From Cylicocyclus nassatus (taxonomy: Eukaryota > Nematoda > Chromadorea > Rhabditida > Strongylidae), in the NCBI GenBank assembly GCA_958299035.1, contig CATQJL010000316.1, positions 40,846,025 through 40,910,024 of the forward strand: a DNA stretch of 64,000 nt, written 5' to 3'. Positions within the stretch are counted from its first letter, which is position 1, and the number at the start of each line of letters is the position of its first letter. Shown here piece by piece: positions 11,330 through 22,865 of the stretch. A program made the translations under genes and the position numbers. A model generated the notes under the pieces. It saw only the letters and a list, made by a program, of their open reading frames with translations, was not told the DNA's origin and did not search any database.

Positions 11330-14300
11330 TGTACAGCATGTCTCTCATAGCCACTATATCATCATTTCTATTAAATCAGCGTAGATTTTTGTGTCACCAG
11401 CATAGGCTGCCACAATGATTCAAGTATTAGTTTTTGGCAAAGTGAGCAGCTCTTTAGTACAAATGTTGAACAATAATGTAGAATGAGCTCCGCTTTGAAG
11501 CAGTTTCATGCTTAATCCAGTTTCTTCCTATCGTTAATGTAGGTCTCAAAAAAGGACATCTGCGTTGATTCTTCTATGTTGTCTTTGAATGGGGATGGAA
11601 CAGCGAAAGTGCTATCAAGCCACGCCCAATCGAAGCTCCGCCCAGCGAGAGACCTCCTCCCGGCATTGACGTGGTAGTGAACGCAAGCAGTTTTTGAAGC
11701 AACAGGAACGTCGGTAGTGCAACTGCACTCACGCAGTAGCAGTTACTCGCCAATGGCATGCCGACGCAACGAGCAGTCTGAAACTCGTCCGCGCTTTCAA
11801 GACAGGTCCCAGGGATCGGGCTTTCTGGGGATGTTGAACAATTTTTCATAACTGTAATCAGGTCCACGGGAAGGCAGCAGAAGAGAGAGGTCTTTCTAAT
11901 AGCTCTGACCTCTGAAAGAAAAACTCCGATTCTTCAGGAAGATTAGCTCAATGTGTCCTTTGCCCTCAAGTTTGGCAAAATTATAGGCTGACTAACCGAA
12001 TGAAATGCTGGAGAAATCGAAATATACAACCTCCACTGGCTTATCATTACTCAGTGTATCAACCCATTCTTATCAGCATTTTGTTAACAGAGTTTTTATA
12101 GAAGAACCAGGGATGAACCATGTTGCTCCGAAGGCTGTTTAGGCTGAGGCACCAATCTAAAGATATTGGGCAAGGTTTTTTTCCCATTATTTTGCAGGGC
12201 GTTGGTAAGATGCTAATAGGTTCGAATTCAGAAACTTTAGTTGCATTTGCGCGTTTAGGTATCGGAACTACCATAGTTTGTTTCCAAAGGTTTGGGATAA
12301 TGTCAGTCATAAATGAAATATTGCAAATATGGGACAAGGGAACACTCAGCTCTTTCGCACATTTTTTAATGAAAGGCTGGACTTTTTAAGTGTTACAGAC
12401 ATGGAAACTTTGGTCGCATTCAAATGCTAATATACTTTACCACTCGTAACATGTGTATAGATAGATGCTCAAAAGAGATGCCTTTAGTGAAGAACAGCCT
12501 AATATAACATCAGCAAAAGATTTTGGATTGTGTTGCGATAAAGTATTGACTTTATCACAAGCGGATAGGAGAACAGATTCACTTTCGTCCATCAGTGCGG
12601 ATCCCATTATGGTCAATTAGACTTAAAAAGGCAAATAGTTCTCCTATTTCAATTGTATTTGCCACTTTCCGTTATTGGTAGCTCCAAAAAACAGCATGAG
12701 TGATGATTTAGATGTCGACATATGGCTCTATATCAATCAGACTGGAGCGGGTTAGAGGTTTTATGAAATGAGCGCTCCTTCTCAGATAATCGCCGGGGGT
12801 AGGCGGTCCGCAAACTCGCGCTTTTCTGCAGGCGGTCAGCAGAATTTTGGGGCGTGGCCAAATCTTCAGTGGGCGGCATTTCCGTCTTCTGCAAGCGGGC
12901 ATCTATGCAAAAGTTTCTGCAAGCGCTCGTCAAACAATCTCTTTCAGCAGGCGCTCGGACTCTTCTTACGCGGTTTCGGGCGTACGCCGAAAAAAAGATG
13001 AGACTCTATGTGGCAGAGGTGCCATCGATGGTTTTATTACCCAAGTTTGGGGTACTTTCTTTCAGCGGAAAGTACCTGAGGGCTGTGCGGTCCTTCACGA
13101 AGGACCGTGTGGCTCTCAATAATTTTGCATACTCTCGCGGAAAGTCCGCGAGAATGCGGCCACTGTGCCGCAACTTATGTAAAGAAAAACCGCATAGTTC
13201 TTCGAGCGTTCGTCTAAAAATTGGCCAAAATTTTCCAAATTTCTGCAAGCGGACCACAAGAAATCAGCGAACTATTTTTCCGTGCCCGCTTGCTCAAAAT
13301 TCGCATGGTCGCCTGCCCCCGGCGATTATCTGAGTACTGTTGCAGAAGTCCTTTGATTTGCATCGGGTATCTTATCTCAGCTTGATTTCTTCGTTTTTTT
13401 GTGAGGAACGCAAGATGCAACCAGGTCATGCAAAGTTGAGACAAATCTTGTGTATAGATCGTCATTGTCTCTGATTAGTAAATAAGAACCAATCCAATGA
13501 GAGAAGATGGATATCTATAGCGTCACAGCGTCAAATTTTGTCTCTCCAAAGTTATGAGTGTTCTGCAGCATCGCTGCAATAAAAATCTATCGACAAGGAA
13601 TTCAGCTATCCGTGGTCAGAGGAGACCATCCAGACGCACCTTTAAAAGTAATGATAGACGATAAGGTCAAATTGATATCGAGTATTGATCCTTGTTGCGT
13701 GCTATTCAAAAAATTGATATACTTCTTTGGGGATATTGATACTCCTACTATTAGTCCGGTTAAAATAGGGAGATTAAAGTCGCACTGTAGTTTGAATCGT
13801 GTTTGTTGCAAGATATGCCAACACCGATATTAACTCAATGTCCTTTTTGGAAGATATGCTATATGCTTTCTGAAAGCGGAGGACGATTCGATTCCACCGG
13901 TGCTTGCTAGAGATATAAAGAAGTCAGTATGTTAGAATAAATTGATGTCGATAGGCGTGATCAAGAAATACATCAAATGCCAAAACATCGGCCGAGGGCA
14001 AGGGATCAATGAGAATAATTTCGTACAAAAATTATGTAACAAACCACAAACTCCTCCCTTTTTTCTGAAACGATATTTTGGGGAGTTAGCCATGTTTCAG
14101 TAACAAAAGCTAGTAAAGGGTTTTTCAGTAAATGATGAAGTTTCATCAGTTCGTTTGAAAGACTTCTGCTGTTAAAAGTATAGATAAAGTTTGCGAATGA
14201 CCTTACGAGTTTCGTGTCTAGGTGTTTTTTGACAAAAAATATATGACATTATGAATGCCGCTGGCTTTCAGTTCATTCCTATGAACTCTCTCATTGTCTT

Positions 14301-14805
14301 GACTCAAATTGAGTCCGTGCGCCAGCCTGTTCTTTATCTCTCATTCGCTCCTCTCACGTCATCAGTTGTTACGGAAACGCAGACAAATTTTTCGAGAGTG
14401 CGAAGCGAAGCATGACGCACCGCCAGAAAGAGGAAACGCACAGAAGCAAGCCTTGATTACCTCTAGCCGCCCCTTCCAGTAAGCTCCTATGCGATAGAGC
14501 ACATTCAGTATGCTGAGCTCTTTTTGATGGCTCGAGTTTGATGGCTTTCTCAATCCCGTAGGCGACAACGGAACGAGTTGTCTCAGTCTCTGCGATCGCG
14601 CGCGGATCGGGGTCAGCAATTGGATCATTTGGTTGAAAGGCAGCGGAGCTTCGGACGCCTTTTTGCTTAGTATTGAATGAAGCTGACTTATTACCTCGTC
14701 ATTCAGAAAAATAGGCGCGGAGCTAACGGCATTAGAATAATTAGCAGTAGGAACAGTAGTGTTTGCGCTATCGGAACAGATTCGGATGTTTTGGCGGATT
14801 AGCAC
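11330..14805 (-). pseudogene. CR1-like non-LTR retrotransposon, decayed
   Basis: Minus-strand remains of a two-ORF LINE. A possible ORF1 end lies at 14362-14805. The endonuclease region follows: FNSRSL and TETWLTP near 14040-14200, then DFNLP near 13770. The reverse transcriptase runs from about 12440 to 11330, with WKQTMVVPIPKR and ISILPTPCKIM (12120-12260), YFDFS (about 12020-12050), and AAYAGDTKIY near 11390, where the family has AAYADDTKIY, so a catalytic Asp is changed. Frames are interrupted many times and a MITE (12781-13334) sits in the linker after the endonuclease. The clade assignment rests on motif style only. The stretch 11530-11900 is not alignable by eye and may be another insertion. 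Confidence 0.7.
12781..13334 (+). mobile_element. MITE copy 2, inserted in the CR1-like LINE
   Basis: It aligns over its whole length with 461-1049, with ends CTCAGATAATCGCCGGGGG and GGCGATTATCTGAG. LINE sequence flanks both sides in a compatible order, so the MITE came later. No obvious target duplication is visible. The frames of up to 159 codons inside it are not conserved as protein between copies. Confidence 0.8.
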
Positions 14806-15327
14806 TAATTAAGAGTGTGCGGCAGACTAAATGATGAATCGACCTCTCAATGCGAAGATACAGGGTACATATGACTTTTTGATGACGAAATTTCTCTATT
14901 TTAGGTATGATCTCAAAAAGAAAAAGGGTAATGCCTCACACAGCCATTTCTTTTTCAAGCCTTATTTGCAAAATAATAGTTTGCCTAAATGTTTTCTAAC
15001 CTTTCTGTAGAGCTTGTACTTTTGAGCATGCCGCTTTTTGCTGCGAATCGTAGAAGAGGCGTGAAGCACTGCCGCATTTGTTTTCTATTCCCGTTGCAAA
15101 GAATCTCTGAGTAGGAATAGAAGCTCTTACATGTGCGAGCGAACTAGCCGTAGTTTCTTTCAGTGATGGGGTAGAGGACTATATGTCGCTTAATGTGGAG
15201 ATCACGAAGAGAAATAACTGAATCGAGCTGACGTGCATTTTGACTTTGCGAGAACAGAGCTCCCTAGCTCTCATAGCTATAGCTAAATTTGGTAATAAAA
15301 AGCGATTGGTCTCGCTGTAAAGCGCAT
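14806..15327. other. Unassigned DNA
   Basis: Nothing supported. A short segment after TATTTTAG at about 14904 could be a small exon but has no partner. Confidence 0.35.
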
Positions 15328-15481
15328 ATAGGCTGCTGCATGACGAAGGCGCAAATGTTTGGGCGCGAACGCGGCTTTATTAGCCGCGCGCATGAGGCGC
15401 AGGATTTACAACGGTGAAAATACGCGCGTGCAGTCTCGCTCAACTAATACTTCTTTTGCGCCTTCATTAGCAGTAGCCTTC
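15328..15481 (+). mobile_element. Short TIR element (MITE), copy 1
   Basis: The ends AGGCTGCTGC and GCAGTAGCCT are inverted repeats. An inverted copy at 41772-41922 shares the interior, including ACGAACGCGGCTTTATT-like sequence. The length is about 153 bp with no coding sequence. Confidence 0.7.
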
Positions 15482-15814
15482 AAGATGAAGACAGCTTTAT
15501 AATACAGTACCTGGAAAGTTGCTAGAAACTTCAAAATTGGAAAGTCATCAACAATCAAACAATTCGCGAATTTTTTTCAGAGACAACTTGTGTTCACCTC
15601 TGCACTGACATTGCTCCATAACATCGCTGCAAATCCACATAATCATTTTGCTTGCAATGAATATTACCCTACACTTAATACATATAAATTCCTGGAGTGT
15701 GAAAACGTTAGGCAAAATAGAACTCGAAAGAAATTTCTGTTCGTAAATCAAAGCCCACTCGGAAGAAAATGCAATTTTATGCTAATTAGCTTTACAATTT
15801 GAGAGTGCTTTTAG
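15482..15814. other. Unassigned DNA before the putative exon
   Basis: Frames on either strand here have no recognisable features. Confidence 0.35.
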
Positions 15815-15931
15815 ACATTCAATGACTGGCTGGCTGTCGCCAATAACAAAATTCCTGAAAGTCCTCCGAAGGTGATTGAAGCAAGATATAAGGACGCATT
15901 TTTGCTGAATGGGTATACGGAACTTCATCAG
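15815..15931 (+). CDS. Putative internal exon, SAM-domain-like
   Basis: A 117 nt segment between TTTTAG and GTAAAG is open in phase 0 for 39 codons. It contains NDWLAVANN, then ARYKDAFLLNGYTELHQ. The spacing of WL, Y-K-D-x-F-L and N-G-Y-x-x-L resembles the first half of a sterile alpha motif domain, an all-helical interaction module. No second half, start or stop could be placed: downstream DNA is a foldback element (16467-16953). It may be the remnant of a gene, or a gene with long introns. Function beyond the SAM-like resemblance is unknown. Confidence 0.4.
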
Positions 15932-16466
15932 GTAAAGGATTTTATTGCTCTAGCAAAGTTCACTCTCAAATGCTGTGAACAGTGAATTTTACAATAAGTT
16001 AACATTAGGATTACAATGTTACTTCGGCTTTTCGAAGAGACATTTTTTAAAGAGAGTAGCACGGAGGAAGTACGGTCCAACCTCCCAGCATTTTTGGGAC
16101 CTTCACTGATTCAAGTTCAACATCACGCTTAACAACTTTGAAAAATTATGTTGCATTTTGCTCACCCCAGCATCGCTTAACGCGAGTTTGACGTAAGCTG
16201 CGAAGATGCAAATGGTTCTAAACTGAGCACGTACAAAGGATTTAAGGGTACACAAAGCTAAGAGAAATCTGAGGTCTTTAGCGCTGCCCTTGTCACTTGA
16301 CACTGAATTCCGACTTACGACCCACTGGTGTGTCGTGAGTGTTTTGGCCTTTGAGACAATAGGATCCACCTGTGGGTCGTATATCTGAAGTTTTTGGTTT
16401 TGCTAGTTTACGATCAAAATTTTTAGGCAAACTGAATAACTTCAGTAAATCCATCTTACAGAAAAA
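15932..16466. other. Unassigned DNA
   Basis: No matching downstream exon for the SAM-like segment was found; nothing else was recognised. Confidence 0.35.
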
Positions 16467-16953
16467 GGATACCAAAATTAGTCAGCGATGAAGAAGGGAT
16501 GTATATCGGTACGTGCCTTCGAACACTGATTCCAAATTTGCTTTCCTTTTTTCGGAAAAGGTTTCCGAAAGAAGTTGAACGTTTGAATGTCAAATTTGCC
16601 AAGCATTGTGTGGCTTAAAATCAACAAGCTCTGACACAATAATTATGCAATTTCCACCGGCCTTGTTCCTCCCTTGCAAGCATTATGTACGCTTGCAAGG
16701 GAGGAACAAGGCCGGTGGAAATCGCATAATTATCATAGCTCGTTCAGTAAAACTGGTACTCCACTTTTCGCTGGTTTGTACAGCTTTTCGCCTATTCTAG
16801 GCCACTAAACTTTGACAAATTTGGATTTTCAGCGCTCATAACTTCTCTCGGAAATTTGCTCGGCAAAAAAGGAAAGCAGATTTGGAATCAGCGTTTAAAG
16901 GCGCGTCTATTAATATACATCTTATCTTCAATCGCCGACTAATTTTGGTACCT
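16467..16953. mobile_element. Foldback element, core-motif family, copy 3, with central hairpin
   Basis: Outer arms match TACCAAAATTAGTC against its inverse and continue through TGATTCCAAATTTGCTTTCC. The centre (16639-16733) is a separate hairpin with two 43 bp arms, one mismatch and a 9 nt loop. The right arm holds the shared core motif (GCAGATTTGGAATCAGCG near 16877). Confidence 0.75.
16639..16733. repeat. 43 bp near-perfect hairpin
   Basis: Arms 16639-16681 and 16691-16733 pair with one mismatch around the loop ATTATGTAC. GC-rich blocks CCACCGGCCTTGTTCCTCCC make the stem strong. It sits at the centre of the surrounding foldback element. Confidence 0.9.
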
Positions 16954-17430
16954 TTCTCTGTTTAGAATAATTCTTGAGAGATTGACACTTCAGACCATAG
17001 GGCCCATGGCCAAAAAATATTACGCAAACACAATATTGTGAAACGTTCCCTGGACCAATGGCAGACATAAGTTTTTCAGAAAATACTCCTTGACTTCTTG
17101 AAAGCTTGCGAGAGTACTTTTGAGACACTTATGGCGTAAGACTTCATAATAATCTGCAATGAGTAATAGAAAAAGAGAAAGGAAAGACATAGAGAAATTG
17201 AGAAAGTTAATAAAAACGATTCGAATCATGAGAGAAGGGAGAAGCTTTCGGTTCAGGCACTAGTAAATTACTGATGGTGAAAAGTCGTTTCTCGTAAAAA
17301 TATAAGAAAGTTTGCAAGAAAAGAATTGATAGTGCCTTTGTTTCAGTTCCACATTAAGGAGGAACCGTATCACTGCCACTAACTAACCTTTAATTCAACT
17401 GGCTTAGCCCTGTGTGGCGGGACTTTCTGC
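16954..17430. other. Unassigned DNA
   Basis: Short basic open frames occur near 17178-17270 but have no start, splice context or homology that I can name. Confidence 0.35.
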
Positions 17431-17435
17431 CCGAT

Positions 17436-17530
17436 AGGGAACGCTCGCGCCCGCGACACAATCTGCGTCCGTGTCCTCTGATCATTATCTAGCCTTAATC
17501 AGGTCACGAAGCCCCGTCTTCCAGCCGCCA
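17436..17530. repeat. Dispersed repeat shared with 40520-40612
   Basis: GCGACACAATCTGCGTC, CTCTGATCAT, TAGCCTTAATCAGGTCACGAAG and CCCC recur in the same order at 40530-40612. The size and conservation suggest a SINE-like or small DNA element, but no A/B box is convincing. Confidence 0.5.
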
Positions 17531-19374
17531 AGTCAGTTGGATCAAAGGGTAGCCTTCATAAACTTTCAAGCACCTCATTTAAAGTAATCCTATGCGCTGC
17601 GAAACTTGACCTTGCCGTTGTTATCGCTCTAAACGACTTTTTATTATCTTATAGGGTAGAAAGGGTTAGAGCCTGGAAGTGATGGTAAATTGTCGTCTGC
17701 TCAAGCCTCTGAGGATGTTAAGTAAGAATAAGTGCGCGAATGTGTACAGACAGACGCTTCGTTGCCGGCGTTATTCGATAAAACGCTTGTAGTAAAACTG
17801 TCTCAACAAGAATGCTACACCTTTGGCGCCTGATTTCTTCGAGACTCCCTCGCGAAGGCCTCGCGTCGAGTTTCGCAATTTCTTAACGAGACAGCTAATA
17901 GGGCCAAAGCCGCCAGCAGTGACATTAGTTGGGGCCGCCTATATATGAAGTTGTTACATTTTAGAAGCGGAAGTGTACAGCGCATTTCTTAGGTTGGTTC
18001 ACTTTGTTCATTTAATCTTTTTTTCGAAAATTAAAGTGATGAGCGCACTTTCTAGCTTGTAAAATTTGATTAATTTGATTTTTTATACATTTAGCAAATT
18101 ATTAAGTCGAAATTCGTTCCGAAGCGGATGAAGTGAATGAAGTGGATCGAGTGGGTTAGATATGGTGTGTACTTCAATCACCATGCTTGGTCTCGTGCAC
18201 GTAGCCGCTCTATGATAGTTTCCGAGATTGTCCTATGCATGGTTGGCATTTTACTTACTCTCGTGTTAGCGTGTGCTTCTTGGCTATGGTACGAAAAATG
18301 CATATTTTTACCAAATCTACAAGAAAATCAGCAAATTCGGGACAAAAGTGTGTTATAACATGCTCGCTTTAAAGTTCATCCATGCCACGTTTCAGCTTCA
18401 TACTTCTACAAGTGAAGTCGTCATACAAGTGTACGTGTACAATAATGTTGAAAATATCAGCAATTAAGGGGTGAAAGCACACATCCTTTCAAAAGGACGG
18501 TTCACCTCTACACACTCACCCAACCATCCCTCTTTCCTTCCTTTTACATGACTCACAAATTGACATTGAGCGAAAACCGGATGTCTCAAAATCCTATTTC
18601 CAAACTATGACTCAGTTTTCTGTAGTCGAACATATAGTACATGCACAGTACGACAGAATTCAGTGTTGTTTGAAATGGTATAACTAATGCTCAAACATAA
18701 TTTTTCTCACGAATGATGGGCTTGAAACCGATATTCTACAATGGCAAAAACAGGTTGTAATCGTATTAGTCTTACAAAATGGGACGTTGTGCTTGATTTT
18801 TTGCCAAACAAATTTTTATGGTAGATCTTCACCGTCTGACGTTTCGACTCGTATCGTCATTTTCTAAGCCCTACAAAGAAATTGCAGTTTTGGAGTCTGT
18901 CAGTTTACAAGATCAAACGCTTTCTTTGATTTGCCGCGTTCAATACTTGTTTGGTAAAGGCATTGGAAAACAAACCGATGGTAGTCACAAACCTTTGATG
19001 CCGTGAAGTCACTGGGGATTGGCCAGCAAGGGCCATAAATAATCTATGGGTAGTGTCGACGTAATGATATAGCAAGAGGTCGTTTGTCGTCGCCAAGGTT
19101 ATTTAGTTATTTCCTGATTTCCTTTGGATATCCAGACTGCCTTCAAGATATTTCGTGATGTAATCTCCATCTCATAGCTAATCGACGTCACTATTGTGTG
19201 CTCGACTTTTTTCCGAAGGGGATAATACTATCTTCATCGTCTTTTACATCGAAAATTTGATTAGACCATTCAAAAGCTCTGCGAACGCACAAAAAATTTT
19301 GCAGTGAAATAGCATGCATAGAAAACTCGTCACACAAATTTTCGGATTTTTTTGAAGTTTTTTTGAACTGCCTT
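17531..19374. other. Unassigned DNA
   Basis: It contains an open frame near 18206-18358 with a hydrophobic stretch and, at about 18820-18870, a minus-strand CGAAACGTC motif like those at 19690 and 34915. Nothing can be assigned as a gene. Confidence 0.35.
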
Positions 19375-19560
19375 CACAGTGGTGCCATATGCTACGAGTT
19401 TCTACCGTAATACTACAGTAACGAAGAGGAAGGGAGATCCGTAATTTGCTCCATAGAATCTAAGTCGAAGCCACCTCTACGAAACAATACCTAATTCTTT
19501 CCGAATCTCATGACAAGAGACTTCAAACAATAGGAACATTGTATAATATTCCACGTTCGA
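19375..19560 (-). repeat. Degenerate fragment of the CAGGGTGTCCC element
   Basis: GTTTCTACCGTAATACTACA, the following GTAACGAAGAG and a later CTAAGTCGAAGC match the element at 52516-53193 and its relatives, but the terminal CAGGGTGTCCC is gone. Confidence 0.55.
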
Positions 19561-19588
19561 CTATTTCTGAATCTTGGCATAGTGTCAA

Positions 19589-19879
19589 TTACGATATATG
19601 ATGTTAAGCTTTCCAAGATTGATAGTTCCTTCCTTTATTGCCAGTAACAGTTAACAATCAGTACGGTCTACGTTTCGGCGAAGATCGCCTTCTTCAAGAC
19701 CTTCAACAATACTGTGTAGGGTACGCCCACCACTCCGACAACGACACAGTATTGTTGAAGGTCTTGAAGAAAGCGATCTTCGCCGAAACGTAGACCGTAC
19801 TGATTGTTAACTGTTACTGGCAATAAAGGAAGGAAAGGAACTATCAATCTTGGAAAGCTTAACATCATATATCGTAAAT
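19589..19879. repeat. About 290 bp palindrome with stem-loop and CGAAACGT motif
   Basis: The two halves meet near 19728 and pair almost completely: TACGATATATGATGTTAAGC at 19590 is mirrored at 19879, and GTACGGTCTACGTTTCGGCG at 19660 is mirrored near 19800. On one strand GGCGATCTTCGCC is a 5 bp stem followed directly by GAAACGT and, later, AATAAAG. The same order occurs at 34890-34945. It may derive from a Penelope-like end (inference). Confidence 0.7.
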
Positions 19880-19911
19880 AGGAACATTTTTGGGACACAA
19901 CGCATTAGGGT

Positions 19912-21141
19912 CAGGGCCCGGCACGAGGTCGGCAAATGACAAGCTGGAAATCGTTTTGGGGCCAAAAAGCAAAGAGGATATCGTTTTTGCGAAGTCCGGG
20001 GCGATTGGTAGTTCATGCTTGCTAGTTATCTTGACATGTTATGTGCCTCAACAGGCGAACACTGGAGTTCGCGCGCGTCAAACCGCGCCGTCGTTAATTG
20101 CCGCACGCGCGACGTCGCCCAAGCGATGCTATTTGTAACTGCATACATGACTAGTTCTCAATGTATGTGTAACGATATGGCACCAAATTTTGTATGCGAA
20201 CGGAGAGGGGCTAGTGGAAACATAGTATGAAAAATTATGAAAAACTTATGTGAACGGAACGAGTAATTAGCATTTTTTCCGAGAATTTCGCAAAACTGGT
20301 AAATGAAGATGTGGATTCAAACGGCTCGTTTGGAACGCGCAGATGAACGACATGGTATGAAACTTGGTAAGTACATGCACACGGGCTTGCAGGGCTTAAC
20401 TGAGGAGTTTCATTGAAAAATTATGTGACTGAAGGTTGTGGCAAACTTTTTTCTGAAAATTTTGCGCTACCAAAGAAATGGAAAAATGGCTCGTTTGCAA
20501 CGCAGAGGTAACGAAATCGCGCGAGTTTCGGTGTGTATATGCGCAATAGGACTAAGTAATAAAATATGAAATATTATGAAAAACTTATGTGAATGAAGAG
20601 CGTGCTTAACTAATTTCCAAATTAGGTCGGCATTTGCCGACCTAATTCCCACCTGAGGTCGGCAAAACTCTCAATTCACATAATTTTTTCAAATTTTTTA
20701 CATAAATCTGTTGTACACCTAAAGTTTACTACATGGTGAAATTTTGGTTCCGAAACTCCTCCTCTTGTCCTTGTTAGAGCGCAAAATCGCATCAGCAGCC
20801 TAGCTTTCTAAGATAGAAAGCGCGCCCCAGTCAATCAATACGCGCAGGAACGGCGTCTCTCATTCCTACGACTGCGTTTCTTTGATATTTTCTCATTCCG
20901 TAATCATTTTTCTTGCTTATTTTTCTCCCTGTTTTTTATTTTGATACAGCTGAGGAGTAATTTGGGGAATTTGAGCAATTTAGGCGCTTTTGAGCGCTTC
21001 TAGGCGAAGTGTGGCCGGTAATCTCGTCGTACAAGCACGAAACGTCATTTTTGGGCTCAAGGGGGTATTCGTAAAATTTATTGGGATCAAAGGGGAATTC
21101 GTTTTGGAAAACCCCGTTTGCCCACCTCGTGCCGGGCCCTG
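19912..21141. mobile_element. Non-autonomous hAT transposon, complete
   Basis: It starts CAGGGCCCGGCACGAGGT and ends with the inverse, ACCTCGTGCCGGGCCCTG. It is flanked by an 8 bp target duplication ATTAGGGT at 19904-19911 and 21142-21149. CAGGG ends with an 8 bp duplication are the hAT hallmarks. The 1230 bp interior has no transposase; instead a diverged unit of about 170 bp containing AAAAATTATGAAAAACTTATG recurs around 20229, 20414 and 20570. Related copies lie at 50081-50277 and from 63835 to the window end. Confidence 0.85.
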
Positions 21142-21494
21142 ATTAGGGTTGGCTCGAAAGTTCTCGGACATTTTCAGGAATTTGCAGCTGTACTAATTCT
21201 TGCCTGTAGCTGAGATCCAACCAAATAGGAGATTTTAGGACCAATGGGAGCAGAGTCTGCCACTTTTCAATTTCCTCATTTTTCTTGTCGTTTGAGCTCA
21301 GATTCCATACCAACCGTGCATGTAAGTATGTAAATATGTGTATACTGTAAATTGGAGCATTTAGTGGTTTCTAACGCTTATAGAAGTTAAAAACCCGGGT
21401 ATAAGTCAAAACCCTAGGTTTGGTTTTGCCTGAATTTTCGTAGAAAACATTAAAAAGCTTATGCTTACCATAATTTTGTAGAGGTTGCTTTCTA

Positions 21495-22408
21495 TTGGGT
21501 TGTTTCAAAAGTTCTACCCGTTTTCGGACTTTAACTTTGTTTCACGTAACTCTTCTCAGAAATAATCTTTGCGATTGCTATAAACTGTGTTAGAATCTGC
21601 AAATTTTTGGCTATTCTGCGCACTTTTCAAGATTTTTGTAGTGACAGTGAAGAAGATTTTATAGGCGAAAATCGAGGAACATCTCTTTGTAGAAACCTTC
21701 ACTTTGTAAAAGCATAACTTGATTTGGAATATAGCTGAGTTTCACAAGCACTGCTCACAGAGTACAGAGAGTCGACTGAGCAGTACCGCTAACTTTGGAT
21801 TTCATCAAACTCGTTCATAAGAATTTTGTGTTGAAAAATCCAAAAGCCACCTATTTTGCTCTTTCTGAGGCGGCAAAAATGCAATTTTTTGATATTCTTG
21901 ATCTTGTTCGCCGTTGACAAACCAGAAATTCTCTTCGTTCTTCTAGTAGCAGTTGTTCCAGCCCTAATCTTACTATATAGAGTAAAAGTTTCGTGATTGC
22001 AATATGTTTATGATTTTTATGCGACTTGAAGGGACCATAAAGACGGGTTATGTTTGAGCTAAAGATTTACGGGTTCAAAATTTTTCTGAAATCATATCTC
22101 GATGAGCGTTTCATAGCACAAATCTCCAGCAAACATTATGTATGTTTTAAAAGAAATTTTTTCTTTTGACTGTAGATTTCACGGCGATAGAGCAAAGACA
22201 AACATTTTCACCTTCGTTTCACTGTTTTTTCAAAGTACGCAACCACACAGAGAACAAAGATCTACGAAAACGGAAATATACCTTGAAGACTAGAAGAAAA
22301 GAGCTTTCGAATGATATAAGCATTGTTTATGAAAAATGGTTTCTTCCTCCAAAATCGGCAGTTCAAAAAAAGCTATCAAAAACGGGTAGAACTTTTGAAA
22401 CAACCCAA
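21495..22408. mobile_element. Mariner-like MITE, family 1
   Basis: TIRs of about 28 bp begin TTGGGTTGTTTCAAAAGTTC and are flanked by TA on both sides (21493-21494 and 22409-22410). The 914 bp interior has short frames but no D,D34D transposase. Confidence 0.75.
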
Positions 22409-22865
22409 TATATGCAACGGTATGCAGCATGCCCAATCAGTGCCTACATCGAAACAAAAACCATGTCGAAATGCAGTGTTCGAGAAATTTCGAGCATGTC
22501 TAATATTAGGATGTTCCAAAAGTTCTGTCCAATTCGCAAATTTTCTGAATGAAATTGTTATAATTCTCTTCAAAATCAACATTTTTGCACAAATCAAATT
22601 GTGTTAGATTAAGCGTAGCCTATCAAAAGCACAGTATGACGTAAAAACAAAGCAAGCGAGAAAGAAGAGATTTGGGGCGTTTTGGAGAGCTTCTCTCAAA
22701 ACCATCCACTTTGGCGTACATATGCTTCCATGTAAGGATAGCGGACATATTTGGCTGCCACCATTGAGTAGCCTATAGTTCAGAGAATCTTTCAAGACTA
22801 AAAAGAGTTCGAGCTATTTTTAGTGTACAGAAATTTTTACGAGCAAATCAAAAAAATCCATTATA

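Noticed and set aside
12854..13333. 159-codon plus-strand frame
   Set aside because: It lies entirely inside the MITE copy; the corresponding frame in the copy at 461-1049 is interrupted.
19904..21149. Telomere-like TTAGGG flanks
   Set aside because: The TTAGGG at both sides is part of the 8 bp hAT target duplication, and nematode telomeres use a different repeat (TTAGGC).
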